From Wocania_A spongiicola (GTDB lineage Bacteria; Bacteroidota; Bacteroidia; Flavobacteriales; Flavobacteriaceae), in contig NZ_JAMFLZ010000002.1 in NCBI RefSeq assembly GCF_023502325.1, positions 558,001-622,000 on the forward strand: 64,000 nucleotides of DNA, in the 5' to 3' direction. This document shows, piece by piece, positions 1 to 9,307 of the stretch. Every line of letters starts with the position of its first letter. The first letter of the stretch is position 1. The notes beneath the pieces are model-generated. The model was not told the origin of the DNA. It worked only from the letters and a program-made list of their open reading frames with translations, and searched no databases. The position numbers and the translations under genes are program-made.

Positions 1-217
1 TATCGGTTTTAGCGAAGAATAGAACATGTTTTGCGGTGATTGCATATATTTTATTTTTATACTCTAATAAAAAACCGCTTCCTGCATGTGGGTTATTGTA
101 CTTTGCATTATTAAATTCTACATTACTTACTAAAACTGAATCTACTTGTGCATTACTTTTTGAAAAATTTAGTAGTAATAGTAAAAGAAGGATAGGGGTG
201 TGATATGTTTTTTTCAT
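1..217 (-). CDS. Exported trypsin-like protein, N-terminal fragment (cut by window edge)
   Basis: I read this frame directly; it starts at the ATG complementary to 215-217 and runs off the left edge, so only about 72 residues are visible. It begins MKKTYHTPILLLLLLLNF and reaches SNAQ, a clear Sec signal peptide with cleavage after about residue 24. The mature part contains AGSGFLLEYKNKIYAITAKH followed by VLF. This resembles the first strands and catalytic-histidine region (GSGF...TAKHV) of trypsin-like/HtrA-type serine proteases. Ser and Asp cannot be seen, so protease activity is an inference. It lies 15 bp downstream of the DUF5916 gene on the same strand and is probably co-transcribed with it. 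Confidence 0.6.
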   Translation of the reverse strand, partial: MKKTYHTPILLLLLLLNFSKSNAQVDSVLVSNVEFNNAKYNNPHAGSGFLLEYKNKIYAITAKHVLFFAKTD

Positions 218-232
218 TGTATTTTATTTGAG

Positions 233-2434
233 TTATACCGCAAATCGATAGGTTAATTTTAAGATTATAGATTTGTTATTTAAGTTAAAGTTATGTGTAT
301 TATTGTTTTGATTGTATATTAAAAATATATCAGACAAAGGCGAGTATCTCCATTGTAATTTTGAGAATACACTAAAATTTTCGCTTTGAGAATTGTACTG
401 AATGGTATTATTGAAAAACAACTTATTTGTAAAACTAAATAAGCCACGAGCACTTAATAAATGTAGGTTTACTTTTCCGTAGCTATTAGGTAAATTGATT
501 TTGTTGTAGTTATAAGTAAGGCTAAATTTGCCCCAGTACCCAAATCTAACATTACCTGTTAAGTCCCCAGAAAACCTATAGCCGTTATAAAAATGGCCAT
601 AGGTAACCGATGAATCATAAGTAAAAATTGATCTAGTATCTGCTGAATAACTTAATGTAGCACTTGTGAAATTATAATTTCCTATGGGTAAATTATCGTA
701 CTCATTTCCTAAAAAATTGGTTGCAAAACCTAGATTTACTTCTCTATTTGAAACTATAACAGAAAACTCAGAAGTATTTTTGAATCTTAAATCATACGCT
801 AAGCTATTATCTCGTTCATTAAGGCTTCCATCTGAATTTAAAAAGATGTTATGGAAAAATCTAAACCCTTGAAAAATAAGCTTACTACTTTGTTTTTTTG
901 AGAAAAATTTATAGGTAACATAAGGATTCAAAAATATGTAACCTTTCCTAATTACTGATTGATTGTTTGCATCATAATTAAATATTCTAGGTGTAAACCC
1001 TAAGTCTGCTTGATAATCTTTATCTATAGCATCTAGGGTCCAACCTGCACTAAACCTTCTAGTGGCATAGCTTCCATTTATTCCAAAATAAGATCCTTTG
1101 GAGTTCTCATCGTTAATTGAAGCATGGTATTTTATGCTATTATTAAAGTTTCCTTTTTTAGAAATATATGTAAACTCACTTCCAAAATTCCTAGCATAGT
1201 CATTTACATTATTATTTCCAGTTTCCTGCCTATTAACAAATAAGCCTCTTAATTGTGATCTATTTAAAACTTTATAATTAAATGCAGCAATAGTATTGTT
1301 TTGAGCATCTATACCATCACTTTTCTCTGTTTGCAAATTCATAATACCAATACGCAAATCATCACTAATATTGCCTGTTACTCTTGCTCCGTAAACTATA
1401 GGAGTATTTAGGCCTACTCGTCTTGAAAAAAAGGGGTTTATTGAATAACTTCCAAAACTTGAAAATATGTCTCCATTCTCTATAAAAAATTCACGTTGTT
1501 CTGGTAGAGAAATATCAAATCGAGTAATATTTGTTACTTCTGCGTCGACATCAGCATTTGAAAAATCTGGATTATAGGTAATATCTGCATTTAGAGATTT
1601 TGTAATTCCAACTTTAAGGTCTATTCCTGCATTTACATTTGTTTTTGTACTTGTGTTTTCTGCTTGATTGTCTTTAAGTGAAGAAAGTGTAGTATAGGGT
1701 TTAATAAATGCAATGTTGTTTTTTATAACAGGAACTTTTGGCCATTGTAATGTGCCCATATAGTTTACATCTATACCATTAAAATTTATTGGAAAAGGAG
1801 TCCATGTGTAATAAAAGTTTTCAGTTTTATGCCCTCTTATAAAATTAATTCCCCAATGTAGGTTCTCTGGGTTATACCTTAAACTACTAAAAGGAATAGC
1901 CATTTCTACTAACCAATACCTATTGTATTGTTTTGTTGATGAAAACCAACGTTGATCCCAAGTATCTGTATAAGTAGTTCTTGAAGGCTGTATTAGTAAG
2001 CTTCCATCATGTTCTGCACCACCAGCATTAACGCCAAATAAAACACCGCTTTGTTTTTTATTAATAGGGTCAATTGCTACAGTAAATGATTCGCTGCCCC
2101 AATGTGCATCATCAGAATCCCTTTGTAATGACTGAACAATTCTTTTACCATCATCATAATGCTTAGCAATAATGTATAGGTACTTATTGTCAAAAGTTAA
2201 TTTGATTTCTGATTTATATTTTGAAACACCAACATCGCTCGGATTATGGTTATAAAAAGTGTCTATTGTTTGGTAAGCATTCCATTCTCCATCATTTTCA
2301 ATACCATCAACCTTTATAATAGAAACAGCTTCTTTAATACTATATTTATAAGTGTTTCGAATAGTTTTTTCTTGCGATACAAGAAAGTTTGAATTTATAA
2401 GTAATAGCACCAATACTTTGATGGATATTTTCAT
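233..2434 (-). CDS. DUF5916 domain outer-membrane protein with N-terminal CBM9-like domain
   Basis: 733 residues. Residues 1-20 form a signal peptide ending NFLVSQ. Residues about 38-230 match the carbohydrate-binding family 9/DOMON-like domain that starts these proteins: a KVDGIENDGEWN opening, then WGSESFTVAIDP and a GVNAGGAEHDG stretch. Residues about 245-733 are beta-strand-rich with alternating aromatic residues and end in the aromatic motif LTYRFAV, as expected of an outer-membrane barrel (DUF5916). Length is usual for the family. The exact function is unknown; a surface role in binding or taking up organic matter is inferred from the domain pair. The ATG at 2434 gives a perfect signal peptide. 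The upstream 400 bp hold a structured repeat (see 2477-2584). Confidence 0.85.
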   Translation of the reverse strand: MKISIKVLVLLLINSNFLVSQEKTIRNTYKYSIKEAVSIIKVDGIENDGEWNAYQTIDTFYNHNPSDVGVSKYKSEIKLTFDNKYLYIIAKHYDDGKRIVQSLQRDSDDAHWGSESFTVAIDPINKKQSGVLFGVNAGGAEHDGSLLIQPSRTTYTDTWDQRWFSSTKQYNRYWLVEMAIPFSSLRYNPENLHWGINFIRGHKTENFYYTWTPFPINFNGIDVNYMGTLQWPKVPVIKNNIAFIKPYTTLSSLKDNQAENTSTKTNVNAGIDLKVGITKSLNADITYNPDFSNADVDAEVTNITRFDISLPEQREFFIENGDIFSSFGSYSINPFFSRRVGLNTPIVYGARVTGNISDDLRIGIMNLQTEKSDGIDAQNNTIAAFNYKVLNRSQLRGLFVNRQETGNNNVNDYARNFGSEFTYISKKGNFNNSIKYHASINDENSKGSYFGINGSYATRRFSAGWTLDAIDKDYQADLGFTPRIFNYDANNQSVIRKGYIFLNPYVTYKFFSKKQSSKLIFQGFRFFHNIFLNSDGSLNERDNSLAYDLRFKNTSEFSVIVSNREVNLGFATNFLGNEYDNLPIGNYNFTSATLSYSADTRSIFTYDSSVTYGHFYNGYRFSGDLTGNVRFGYWGKFSLTYNYNKINLPNSYGKVNLHLLSARGLFSFTNKLFFNNTIQYNSQSENFSVFSKLQWRYSPLSDIFLIYNQNNNTHNFNLNNKSIILKLTYRFAV

Positions 2435-2845
2435 TTCTTTAATTTACTTGATGCTAGCTAAGCAGATGTTCTTATTATCAAATAAAACTAGGAACAGATT
2501 ATAGTTAACTAACTCATTTAAGGTAGTCATCAACCTTAAAAGATTACCATTCCTAGTTTATTGCTAAGAGTAGTTTATTTGATAAAGCGAAACTATAACT
2601 AGAATAGCAGTATTAACTCCTTATTATTGAAATGTAGAGATAGATTTAAGAGCATTTTAACAAAACACCCATGGTTATTAGCAAAATTTATGAAAAGGTT
2701 AATTACTCAGATGCAATTATTTCTTGTAATTTGAAGATAATTATTTGTTTTTACAATTTCATATTTATACTAAAGTGAAGATAGTACGTATAGATCTGAA
2801 TTATACGTTTTGTTATTAAAGCCGAAATAGAGATAGTCTAAAAAA
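2435..2845. other. Intergenic region, 411 bp, with a nested inverted repeat
   Basis: No open frame of credible length on either strand. The left part holds the foldable element at 2477-2584. The rest is A+T-rich with no recognisable promoter box or terminator. It separates two minus-strand genes and should hold the promoter of the DUF5916 gene. Confidence 0.6.
2477..2584. repeat. Nested inverted repeat (foldable element)
   Basis: TATCAAATAAA (from 2477) is the reverse complement of TTTATTTGATA (ending about 2584). Directly inside, ACTAGGAA (2487-2494) pairs with TTCCTAGT (2550-2557). In the centre, TTTAAGGT (2517-2524) pairs exactly with ACCTTAAA (2533-2540) across an 8-nt loop. The outer right arm has an unpaired insertion of about 16 nt. 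It could be a structured leader of the DUF5916 mRNA, a small mobile-element remnant, or a regulatory site. It lacks the T-run expected of a terminator. Confidence 0.5.
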
Positions 2846-3931
2846 TTAATTAATCAACTTATTAATTTCTCCCCAAAGGTCGTTGTCAAAACTTGATGGA
2901 CCTAATAACAAGTCGCCAGCATCATCACCCATTCTGACAATAACTAGGTTTTGACTAGGGACAATGTATAATTTTTGGTCATTTTTACCTAAACCAGCAA
3001 TTAAATCATCTGGAGCATTCGGAATCAATTTTCCTTGAAACTCTAAAGTCAAACCGGGGCTTCTATAATTGCTCTTTCCGTTTAACCACCATAAATACCC
3101 ATAGGCTTTATTTAGGTCTTGAGAAGTGTTTGTCATGGCTTCAAAATAGCTGTTGTCATTTAAAACATCTGTTCCATTCCATTTCCCTTTATTTAAATTT
3201 AATAACCCAAACCTAGCCATACTTCTAGCATTACTATAATATAATTTATAATACCCAAAAGGTATCCATGTACCTTGCATGCCAATTTTATTTCTCAGCT
3301 TATCATTAAAATAACTATTAAAATCAGTATTTACAGCTTTGGCTACAATATCATGCAAAATAGTGTATGCCCCATTATGATAATACCAAAAGCTATCTGG
3401 CTCATTTTTATAAATAAAGCATTCAGGGTCTGTACAATTATTATTAGATACCGTATAGTCTAAACCAGTAGTCATAGTTAAATGATTCCAAATACTTATG
3501 GCTTCTTCTTGTTCCTGTGTTAAGTTGGACCATCCATTACCTAAATAATCTTTTGATGCATCATTTATATTTAAGTAACCTTCTTGTTGAGCGATACCAG
3601 TTGTATATGCTACTAGTGTTTTAGCCGCAGAATTCCATGCTAAATTTGAAGTTTCATCTTCACCGTTTCCATACCATTCTACTACTATGCAACCATTCTT
3701 TAATATAAGAAATGCTTTAGTGCCCTTGTTTTCAATGAAGCTTAAAAGCGGTTGTAGTGCACTTTCATTCCAATTTAAACTACTTATAGACTTTGTTTCC
3801 CAAATATCTGAATTTATAGGAGGAAAATAGAGTTCATTTTCTGTAAGATTTTCATCAATTGGATTGTCATTTGATGAGCAATTAAAAAAAGAAATAATCA
3901 CCAATAAAACGGGATAGAGTATCTTTTTCAT
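2846..3931 (-). CDS. Serine hydrolase lipoprotein, beta-lactamase class C/esterase family
   Basis: 361 residues. The lipobox FFNC places the acylated cysteine at residue 18, so it is a lipoprotein. The catalytic SxxK tetrad is Ser101-Ala-Ala-Lys104, and the YxN element is Tyr184-His-Asn186, both at the spacing normal for class C beta-lactamase/DD-peptidase-fold hydrolases (Beta-lactamase family PF00144). Such proteins act as esterases, D-amino-acid peptidases or amidases, and the substrate cannot be read from sequence. Residues 161-172 contain two cysteines (NNNCTDPEC) that could form a disulphide in the periplasm. It stands alone between the DUF5916 gene and divergent rimO. Confidence 0.85.
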   Translation of the reverse strand: MKKILYPVLLVIISFFNCSSNDNPIDENLTENELYFPPINSDIWETKSISSLNWNESALQPLLSFIENKGTKAFLILKNGCIVVEWYGNGEDETSNLAWNSAAKTLVAYTTGIAQQEGYLNINDASKDYLGNGWSNLTQEQEEAISIWNHLTMTTGLDYTVSNNNCTDPECFIYKNEPDSFWYYHNGAYTILHDIVAKAVNTDFNSYFNDKLRNKIGMQGTWIPFGYYKLYYSNARSMARFGLLNLNKGKWNGTDVLNDNSYFEAMTNTSQDLNKAYGYLWWLNGKSNYRSPGLTLEFQGKLIPNAPDDLIAGLGKNDQKLYIVPSQNLVIVRMGDDAGDLLLGPSSFDNDLWGEINKLIN

Positions 3932-4040
3932 AGTGGTAGGTTTTAATTTAAGACATATAAATATAATAAAGGTTTAATTAGTATACGGAAATTCAAATTG
4001 TAATTTGGGAATCAATTATCTTAAATCATTAAGTATTACG

Positions 4041-4048
4041 TATCTTTG
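4041..4048 (+). promoter_or_regulatory. Bacteroidota -7 box upstream of rimO
   Basis: TATCTTTG matches the TAnnTTTG consensus of the primary sigma factor of this phylum and ends 20 nt before the rimO ATG. No good TTG -33 element is seen at 17-23 nt upstream. Confidence 0.65.
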
Positions 4049-4068
4049 CGCCCAGATTTATAGAACGT

Positions 4069-5373
4069 ATGCGCACAAAAACTCTTAAAAAAAATAAGAT
4101 AAACGTAGTAACCTTGGGTTGTAGTAAAAATGTTTACGACAGTGAAGTGTTAATGGGGCAACTTAAAGCCAATAATAAAGATGTTGTACACGAAGAGGAA
4201 GGTAACATTGTTGTTATTAATACCTGCGGATTTATTAATAATGCTAAAGAAGAAAGCGTAAATACTATTTTAGAATACGTTAAAAAAAAGGAAGAAGGAG
4301 ATGTAGATAAAGTGTTTGTAACAGGCTGTTTAAGCGAACGTTATAAACCAGATTTAGTAAAAGAAATTCCTGATGTAGATGAGTATTTTGGAACAACTGA
4401 ATTACCAGGTTTACTAAAAGCTTTAGGTGCAGATTATAAGCATGAACTTATTGGTGAGCGCTTAACGACTACTCCTAAAAATTATGCTTATTTAAAGATT
4501 GCTGAAGGTTGCGACAGACCATGTAGTTTTTGCGCTATTCCTTTAATGAGAGGAAAACATAAAAGTACACCAATTGAAGAGATTGTTACTGAGGCTGAAA
4601 AATTAGCTGCTAACGGTGTTAAAGAGTTGATTTTAATTGCTCAAGACTTAACTTATTACGGGTTAGACTTATACAAAAAACGAAATTTAGCCGAATTACT
4701 TGAAGCCTTAGTAAAGGTAGAAGGCGTGGAGTGGATTCGTTTACATTATGCATTTCCAACAGGGTTTCCAATGGATGTGCTGGATGTAATGAACCGAGAA
4801 CCTAAAGTTTGTAATTATTTAGATATACCATTGCAACATATTTCTGATGCTATTTTAAAGAGTATGCGTCGCGGTACTACAAAAGAAAAAACTACAGCAT
4901 TACTTAAAGAATTTAGAGCAGCTGTTCCAGATATGACGATACGTACCACACTTATTGTTGGATATCCTGGAGAAACGGAAGAAGATTTTCAAACTTTAAA
5001 AAGTTGGGTTCAAGAAATGCGTTTTGAACGCTTAGGATGCTTTACATATTCTCATGAAGAGAATACCCATGCTTATAATTTAGAAGATGATGTGACTGAA
5101 GAAGTGAAAATCGATAGAGCTAACCAAATCATGGAAATTCAATCGCAGATTTCTTGGGAATTAAATCAGCAAAAAATTGGGCAGGAGTTTAAAGTAGTTA
5201 TTGATAGAAAAGAAGGTAATTATTTTATTGGTCGTACCGAATTTGATTCGCCCGATGTAGATAATGAAGTACTTATTGATGCTACTAAAACCTATTTAAA
5301 GACTGGTGAATTTTCTACTGTTAAAATTATTGAAGCAGAAGATTTCGATTTGTATGCTGAGGTTTTGAATTGA
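4069..5373 (+). CDS. rimO: Ribosomal protein S12 methylthiotransferase RimO
   Basis: 434 residues, full family length. RimO is a radical-SAM enzyme that adds a methylthio group to the beta-carbon of an aspartate of ribosomal protein S12. The N-terminal MTTase domain carries three cysteines for the auxiliary cluster, Cys18 (LGCSKN), Cys53 (INTCGF) and Cys87 (TGCLSER). The radical-SAM cluster motif is Cys148-xxx-Cys152-xx-Cys155 (EGCDRPCSFC). A C-terminal TRAM domain occupies about 370-430. The start is supported by the TAnnTTTG box 20 nt upstream. The stop lies only 5 bp before the left end of a cassette-like island (5379-5701). Confidence 0.97.
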   Translation: MRTKTLKKNKINVVTLGCSKNVYDSEVLMGQLKANNKDVVHEEEGNIVVINTCGFINNAKEESVNTILEYVKKKEEGDVDKVFVTGCLSERYKPDLVKEIPDVDEYFGTTELPGLLKALGADYKHELIGERLTTTPKNYAYLKIAEGCDRPCSFCAIPLMRGKHKSTPIEEIVTEAEKLAANGVKELILIAQDLTYYGLDLYKKRNLAELLEALVKVEGVEWIRLHYAFPTGFPMDVLDVMNREPKVCNYLDIPLQHISDAILKSMRRGTTKEKTTALLKEFRAAVPDMTIRTTLIVGYPGETEEDFQTLKSWVQEMRFERLGCFTYSHEENTHAYNLEDDVTEEVKIDRANQIMEIQSQISWELNQQKIGQEFKVVIDRKEGNYFIGRTEFDSPDVDNEVLIDATKTYLKTGEFSTVKIIEAEDFDLYAEVLN

Positions 5374-5378
5374 AGAAG

Positions 5379-5701
5379 TTCGTTTAACGTGTTCGTGTAT
5401 GGTTTTGTTATTCCTTGATTTTATCTAAAATTCTAAAACCTATTTTCATACAGAAGTAACCTAGAATTGGTGTAATAATAAAAAAAGCTATTAAAAAGAA
5501 TCCTTCTGTATATGTAATATTTCTAAATGCGCTACCATTAGAATAGCGAAAAGATCCGCCCCCAGTAATCAAAAAACAGAGTAATCCAAAAAGAATTAAA
5601 ATGTAAGCAAAATATTTTCTAATCATTCCATTTTTTAAATTGTACACAACTTTTTGAGTATTTCAGTCTGTTTTAATGAGTGAGATACTCCGTTAAACGA
5701 A
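5379..5701. mobile_element. Cassette-like island 1 bounded by inverted TTCGTTTAACG ends
   Basis: The left end TTCGTTTAACG (5379-5389) is followed by TGTTCGTGTATGG. The right end CGTTAAACGAA (5691-5701) is its inverted counterpart apart from the central base pair. Beside the right end, GAGTAT (5656-5661) can pair with ATACTC (5685-5690), followed inward by GTTGTGTAC read on the minus strand. The only contents are a 79-residue minus-strand ORF. The same architecture recurs at 41387-42019. GTTTAAC and GTTAAAC fit the RYYYAAC and GTTRRRY cores of integron attC sites, but the inner sites fit less well, so cassette identity is an inference. Confidence 0.45.
5408..5647 (-). CDS. Small membrane protein of unknown function in cassette-like island
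   Basis: 79 residues with two hydrophobic segments, about 11-28 (YFAYILILFGLLCFLI) and about 50-70 (FFLIAFFIITPILGYF). No family is recognised. A second Met at residue 8 (MIRKYFAYIL) is an equally good start and would give a more compact protein. It is the only gene between the inverted TTCGTTTAACG ends, and its stop lies 19 bp from the left end. A lone short gene on one strand, tightly wrapped by repeats, is the layout of an integron-type cassette. Confidence 0.55.
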   Translation of the reverse strand: MYNLKNGMIRKYFAYILILFGLLCFLITGGGSFRYSNGSAFRNITYTEGFFLIAFFIITPILGYFCMKIGFRILDKIKE

Positions 5702-5738
5702 GTTATATGAAAACTTTCACAATATCAAGTGTCAAATT

Positions 5739-8240
5739 TTATAGTTCAACAGCATTATTGTTTACAAAGAAAATTGCATTTACTAAAAACAATTTTCCGT
5801 TTTCCCAAAAGCTTCTAAACATAACATCGTCTACCATATAAATCATACTCCCTTTTCCAATACGTTCTTCTCCAAAAACTAAAGAGTTGTTTAGTTTTTT
5901 TAAAGTATTACTTCCTGCAAAACCAGATACTTGTGTTGGATTATTTTCCAAATAAGTCACATTAAAATTATTGCCACCCAATAATTTATAAGAACTACTT
6001 CCCAACTTGAGCGAAAAGTATGTGTTGTTATAACCAAAAGCCATTGGATGCGTATTATCTACCTTTGTTTTAAAAATTGCGCCAGAAATCAAGTTTTTAA
6101 TACCCTCACGTTCTCTGTTGGCATACGCAATTAAGTTACTTGTATCTTTATTTTTTTTGTTAGTTTCATTCTTTTTTAATTTAAACCCTTTTTTACCTGC
6201 AAAAGCATTTAATGCATTACGTATTGCAATTACTTTTCCGCCTTTTGCAACCCAAGATTTTACTTTTTCAAGACTTTTATCATTTAAAACACTCTTGTAA
6301 CTCCCACTAGGTACTATAAGCACATCAAATTTGCTTAAATCTAAGCCACCAAAATTTTCAGTATTTACAGATGTAACAGGGTAATGCAATTGCCTCTCGA
6401 AAAAGTGCCAAAGCGCCCCATAATTTAAAGACGATGTACCTTTACCCGAAAGCATTGCAATTTTTTGTTTGTTAACTAATTTAATTTCTGGTGAGCCAAA
6501 ATCTGGCCCGTCAGTAGAAAACCCTGATTGCACAGCATGTAATACTCGGTTGTATTTGCTAGCAGATTTTAAAATGATGTTATCAAAATCATCAATTTTT
6601 TTATTATCTCCTCTAACTATAATAAGAGAACCTCTATTAAAAGATTTCCCTCCAGTTTTTAATGCTTTTTCGGTAAATCTAATTTTAATATTTTGTTTTA
6701 ATAAATCAGCTAAAAACTCAGCATCTTTTAAATGATTCCAATCTATTATATAGCCTGTAGCAGTTTTGCTAATAGTATTGTTTATATCATGTTGTTTTAA
6801 TATGCTATTTGATTTTACTAAGCTTTTGCAAGCCATCGCATTTAAACCATAAGCATAGGGAATACTCCATGCAGTAATATCATAAGTTATTGAATCGCTT
6901 AATTTGGTATTAGGTTCAAAAAGAACTTTAACCATTTTTCCTTTTGGTTGATTAGTGCTTACTACCAAATCTTTTGATGATGTATTTATTTGTCCTTGCG
7001 AAGATGTCATGTAATTATATCCGCTAATCCTTCCACTTTGAGCGAAACCATATTTAATCTCGTGTTTATCAAGCAGTTTTTTTAATGATTCAATTTTGTC
7101 ATTATCACCTTGCATTACATAGCTTTTATATTTCAAGTTTGAATTGTTAAAGAATTTTTTAAACTCAGTATTCAATTTTTCAGCATTTTTTGAAGCTATT
7201 TCAACAGTAGATAACCCTGTGGTTGTGTGATGTGCTATTCTATCAATAAGTGTTAAAACGTCTCCTTCATCATTTAAAATACCCAATCCAGCTCGACCAT
7301 GACCGGCTTGCTCGTAAGTCATACCAATAGCTCCCATGTATGTTGGGTAGGTGTCGCCATAACTAGGGTAGAGTAGGTCGAACCTCTCTTTTGTAAAATA
7401 AAGCCAGCCAGCTGTATCGAAATATTTAGCGTGATTTTTTCCAATTTGTGTTTGAAAATCACGTTGCCAATTGGTAATTATTTCATGAAAAGGTTCAGCT
7501 GCTGGTGCAAAATAATAAGGTTCATTAATCCCCTGTTCATGAAAATCGACATGAATATGCGGTAACCATTTGTTATATATTTTTAATCTTGAAGCAGACT
7601 CAATTTGTGTAGCCCAAGCCCAATCTCTATTTAAATCAAAAAGATAATGGTTTGGTCTTCCCCCTGGCCATGGTTCATTATGTTCACTAGCTTGTTGATT
7701 AATATCATAAGGTACACTCGCCGTTTCGTTAAACCAGTTAGCATATCTATCGCGCCCGTCAGGGTTTATACATGGATCTATAATAACTATGGTGTTTTTT
7801 AACCAGTCTTGTTTTTCGGTTAAAAGCTTATAAAGTGTTTTCATCGCTGCTTCAGTGCTCGATGCTTCGTTACCATGTACATTATAACTTAGCCACACAA
7901 TAGCGACATTTGTATTAGATGAAGTACTATTGTTTACATCAGTATTATTTAAGTTGTTTTTTCGAATAGTTTCAAGGTTATGTATGTTTTCTTCAGATGA
8001 AACATAGGCTACCATTAATGGTCTACGTTCGTAAGTTTCGCCATATTTTTCAAGCTTTATTTGATTTGGTTGTTGATTGGCAGAATACTTAAAGTAATCG
8101 ACTACTTGGTGATGTCTTGAAAATTGAGTACCTAATTTATAGCCTAAAAATTCAGAAGGGCTTTTAAGGTTTTGAGAGTTAATATTAATCGTAAATACTA
8201 TAAAAGCAAAAAAAAGAAAACTATTTAAATAATGTTTCAT
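5739..8240 (-). CDS. M14-family zinc carboxypeptidase, secreted
   Basis: 833 residues with a signal peptide (residues 1-22, ending NINSQ). The peptidase domain spans about 40-330. The zinc ligands HxxE are His122 and Glu125 in VHGNEASS. DGR (161-163) and NRDW (204-207) are substrate-pocket elements, and the HIHVDFHEQG segment (about 228-237) supplies the third ligand. TYEQAGHG probably carries the catalytic glutamate. Residues about 590-830 look like a class I amidotransferase-type Rossmann domain (VLIVPSG, GKVIAIR), commonly appended in Bacteroidota homologues. It probably acts as a periplasmic or surface exopeptidase in protein scavenging. Monocistronic. Confidence 0.85.
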   Translation of the reverse strand: MKHYLNSFLFFAFIVFTININSQNLKSPSEFLGYKLGTQFSRHHQVVDYFKYSANQQPNQIKLEKYGETYERRPLMVAYVSSEENIHNLETIRKNNLNNTDVNNSTSSNTNVAIVWLSYNVHGNEASSTEAAMKTLYKLLTEKQDWLKNTIVIIDPCINPDGRDRYANWFNETASVPYDINQQASEHNEPWPGGRPNHYLFDLNRDWAWATQIESASRLKIYNKWLPHIHVDFHEQGINEPYYFAPAAEPFHEIITNWQRDFQTQIGKNHAKYFDTAGWLYFTKERFDLLYPSYGDTYPTYMGAIGMTYEQAGHGRAGLGILNDEGDVLTLIDRIAHHTTTGLSTVEIASKNAEKLNTEFKKFFNNSNLKYKSYVMQGDNDKIESLKKLLDKHEIKYGFAQSGRISGYNYMTSSQGQINTSSKDLVVSTNQPKGKMVKVLFEPNTKLSDSITYDITAWSIPYAYGLNAMACKSLVKSNSILKQHDINNTISKTATGYIIDWNHLKDAEFLADLLKQNIKIRFTEKALKTGGKSFNRGSLIIVRGDNKKIDDFDNIILKSASKYNRVLHAVQSGFSTDGPDFGSPEIKLVNKQKIAMLSGKGTSSLNYGALWHFFERQLHYPVTSVNTENFGGLDLSKFDVLIVPSGSYKSVLNDKSLEKVKSWVAKGGKVIAIRNALNAFAGKKGFKLKKNETNKKNKDTSNLIAYANREREGIKNLISGAIFKTKVDNTHPMAFGYNNTYFSLKLGSSSYKLLGGNNFNVTYLENNPTQVSGFAGSNTLKKLNNSLVFGEERIGKGSMIYMVDDVMFRSFWENGKLFLVNAIFFVNNNAVEL

Positions 8241-8388
8241 TTGTTAATATTTATTGTTTTTTAAGACTAGATGTAAAGCCGTAATTTTTATTCTGGTTAG
8301 TACCTATATACTGGCTATAACATTTCATAAAAAGAAATTAATGTAGAGCACTAATTTACTCAATTTATGGATTCATATGTTATAAAAA

Positions 8389-8410
8389 ATCCCGATAAAT
8401 TTATCGGGAT
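8389..8410 (-). terminator. Intrinsic terminator of the esterase gene
   Basis: Perfect palindrome with arms ATCCCGATAAA and TTTATCGGGAT. Read on the minus strand it is followed by six T residues, and it lies 35 nt after the stop of the esterase gene. Confidence 0.85.
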
Positions 8411-8444
8411 CAAAAAGAGTTTATGTTTTTAAAATATTATTTAA

Positions 8445-9254
8445 TTAATTCCAGACGTCATTTACCAACCAATCTGCGGCATCTTCTAAATAAGAGGCGT
8501 ATTCACAAGGCTCGTTATGAGTTAAATCTGGAGCAATAACCATAGTAATATCACTGCCAGAGTCAATACTTGCGTTAACCCAATTTTCGACATTGCCCAC
8601 TGGAAATAGTGCGTCTTCTTGCCCATGAATAACATATACTGGTATAGGGATTAGCCTACCAACACCACTGTTTGTAGTGTTGTATTGACTAGCCATAGGA
8701 ATAGATGCTGAAAATAAACTAGACTGTGTCTCTGAAAAAAACCAACTTCCATTACCTCCGTCGCTATAACCGTGTATTACAATTTTATCTGTATCTACAG
8801 GAAGGTAAGTAGAAGCCAAATCTACTAAAGTAATAACTTGCTCATTGTTTTCTAATGTAGGCCATAATTTACCATTACTATTTGGGCTTAAAATGATGGC
8901 ATCAAGAGCTCTAAATCCAGTTTCTGCTAAACATTCCGTGAATTTATGTGAATCTGGTGATATACCACATGAGGCACATCCGTGTAGAGAAATAATTAGA
9001 GGCCTGTTATTATTTGTAAAATCTACATCGGGCATTACTACTCTAAACTTCCAAATTTCATTTTTAAGATTTTCTAGTTCTACATCATTATGCCCAGGGG
9101 TAAAATCAAATCCTTCAAAATCTTTTTGAATGTCTTCGTAAGTTCTTGGTCCTGGCTCAGCAATATCTGGTTCTTCAAAAACACCAGATTTATTACAACT
9201 CAATAAAATAAGGAGTAAAAATGAATAGGTTAAGATGAATTTTTGATTTTTCAT
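8445..9254 (-). CDS. Alpha/beta-hydrolase esterase lipoprotein, PHB-depolymerase/feruloyl-esterase type
   Basis: 269 residues from the ATG at 9254. An upstream in-frame start at 9308 adds 18 residues but would bury the lipoprotein signal. From 9254 the protein starts MKNQKFILTYSF and has a lipobox LLSC with Cys20. The oxyanion-hole motif SLHGCASCG and the nucleophile elbow GYSDGG are those of the LpqC/poly(3-hydroxybutyrate) depolymerase-like esterases. Late DLTHNEPCEY probably supplies the catalytic histidine. Probable role: cleavage of ester bonds in plant or algal material at the cell surface (inference). Followed by a strong terminator. Confidence 0.75.
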   Translation of the reverse strand: MKNQKFILTYSFLLLILLSCNKSGVFEEPDIAEPGPRTYEDIQKDFEGFDFTPGHNDVELENLKNEIWKFRVVMPDVDFTNNNRPLIISLHGCASCGISPDSHKFTECLAETGFRALDAIILSPNSNGKLWPTLENNEQVITLVDLASTYLPVDTDKIVIHGYSDGGNGSWFFSETQSSLFSASIPMASQYNTTNSGVGRLIPIPVYVIHGQEDALFPVGNVENWVNASIDSGSDITMVIAPDLTHNEPCEYASYLEDAADWLVNDVWN

Positions 9255-9307
9255 GATTGATTTATTTTGACGACGTTGTGTGAAATTAATAAAAATTACA
9301 TAAATCA

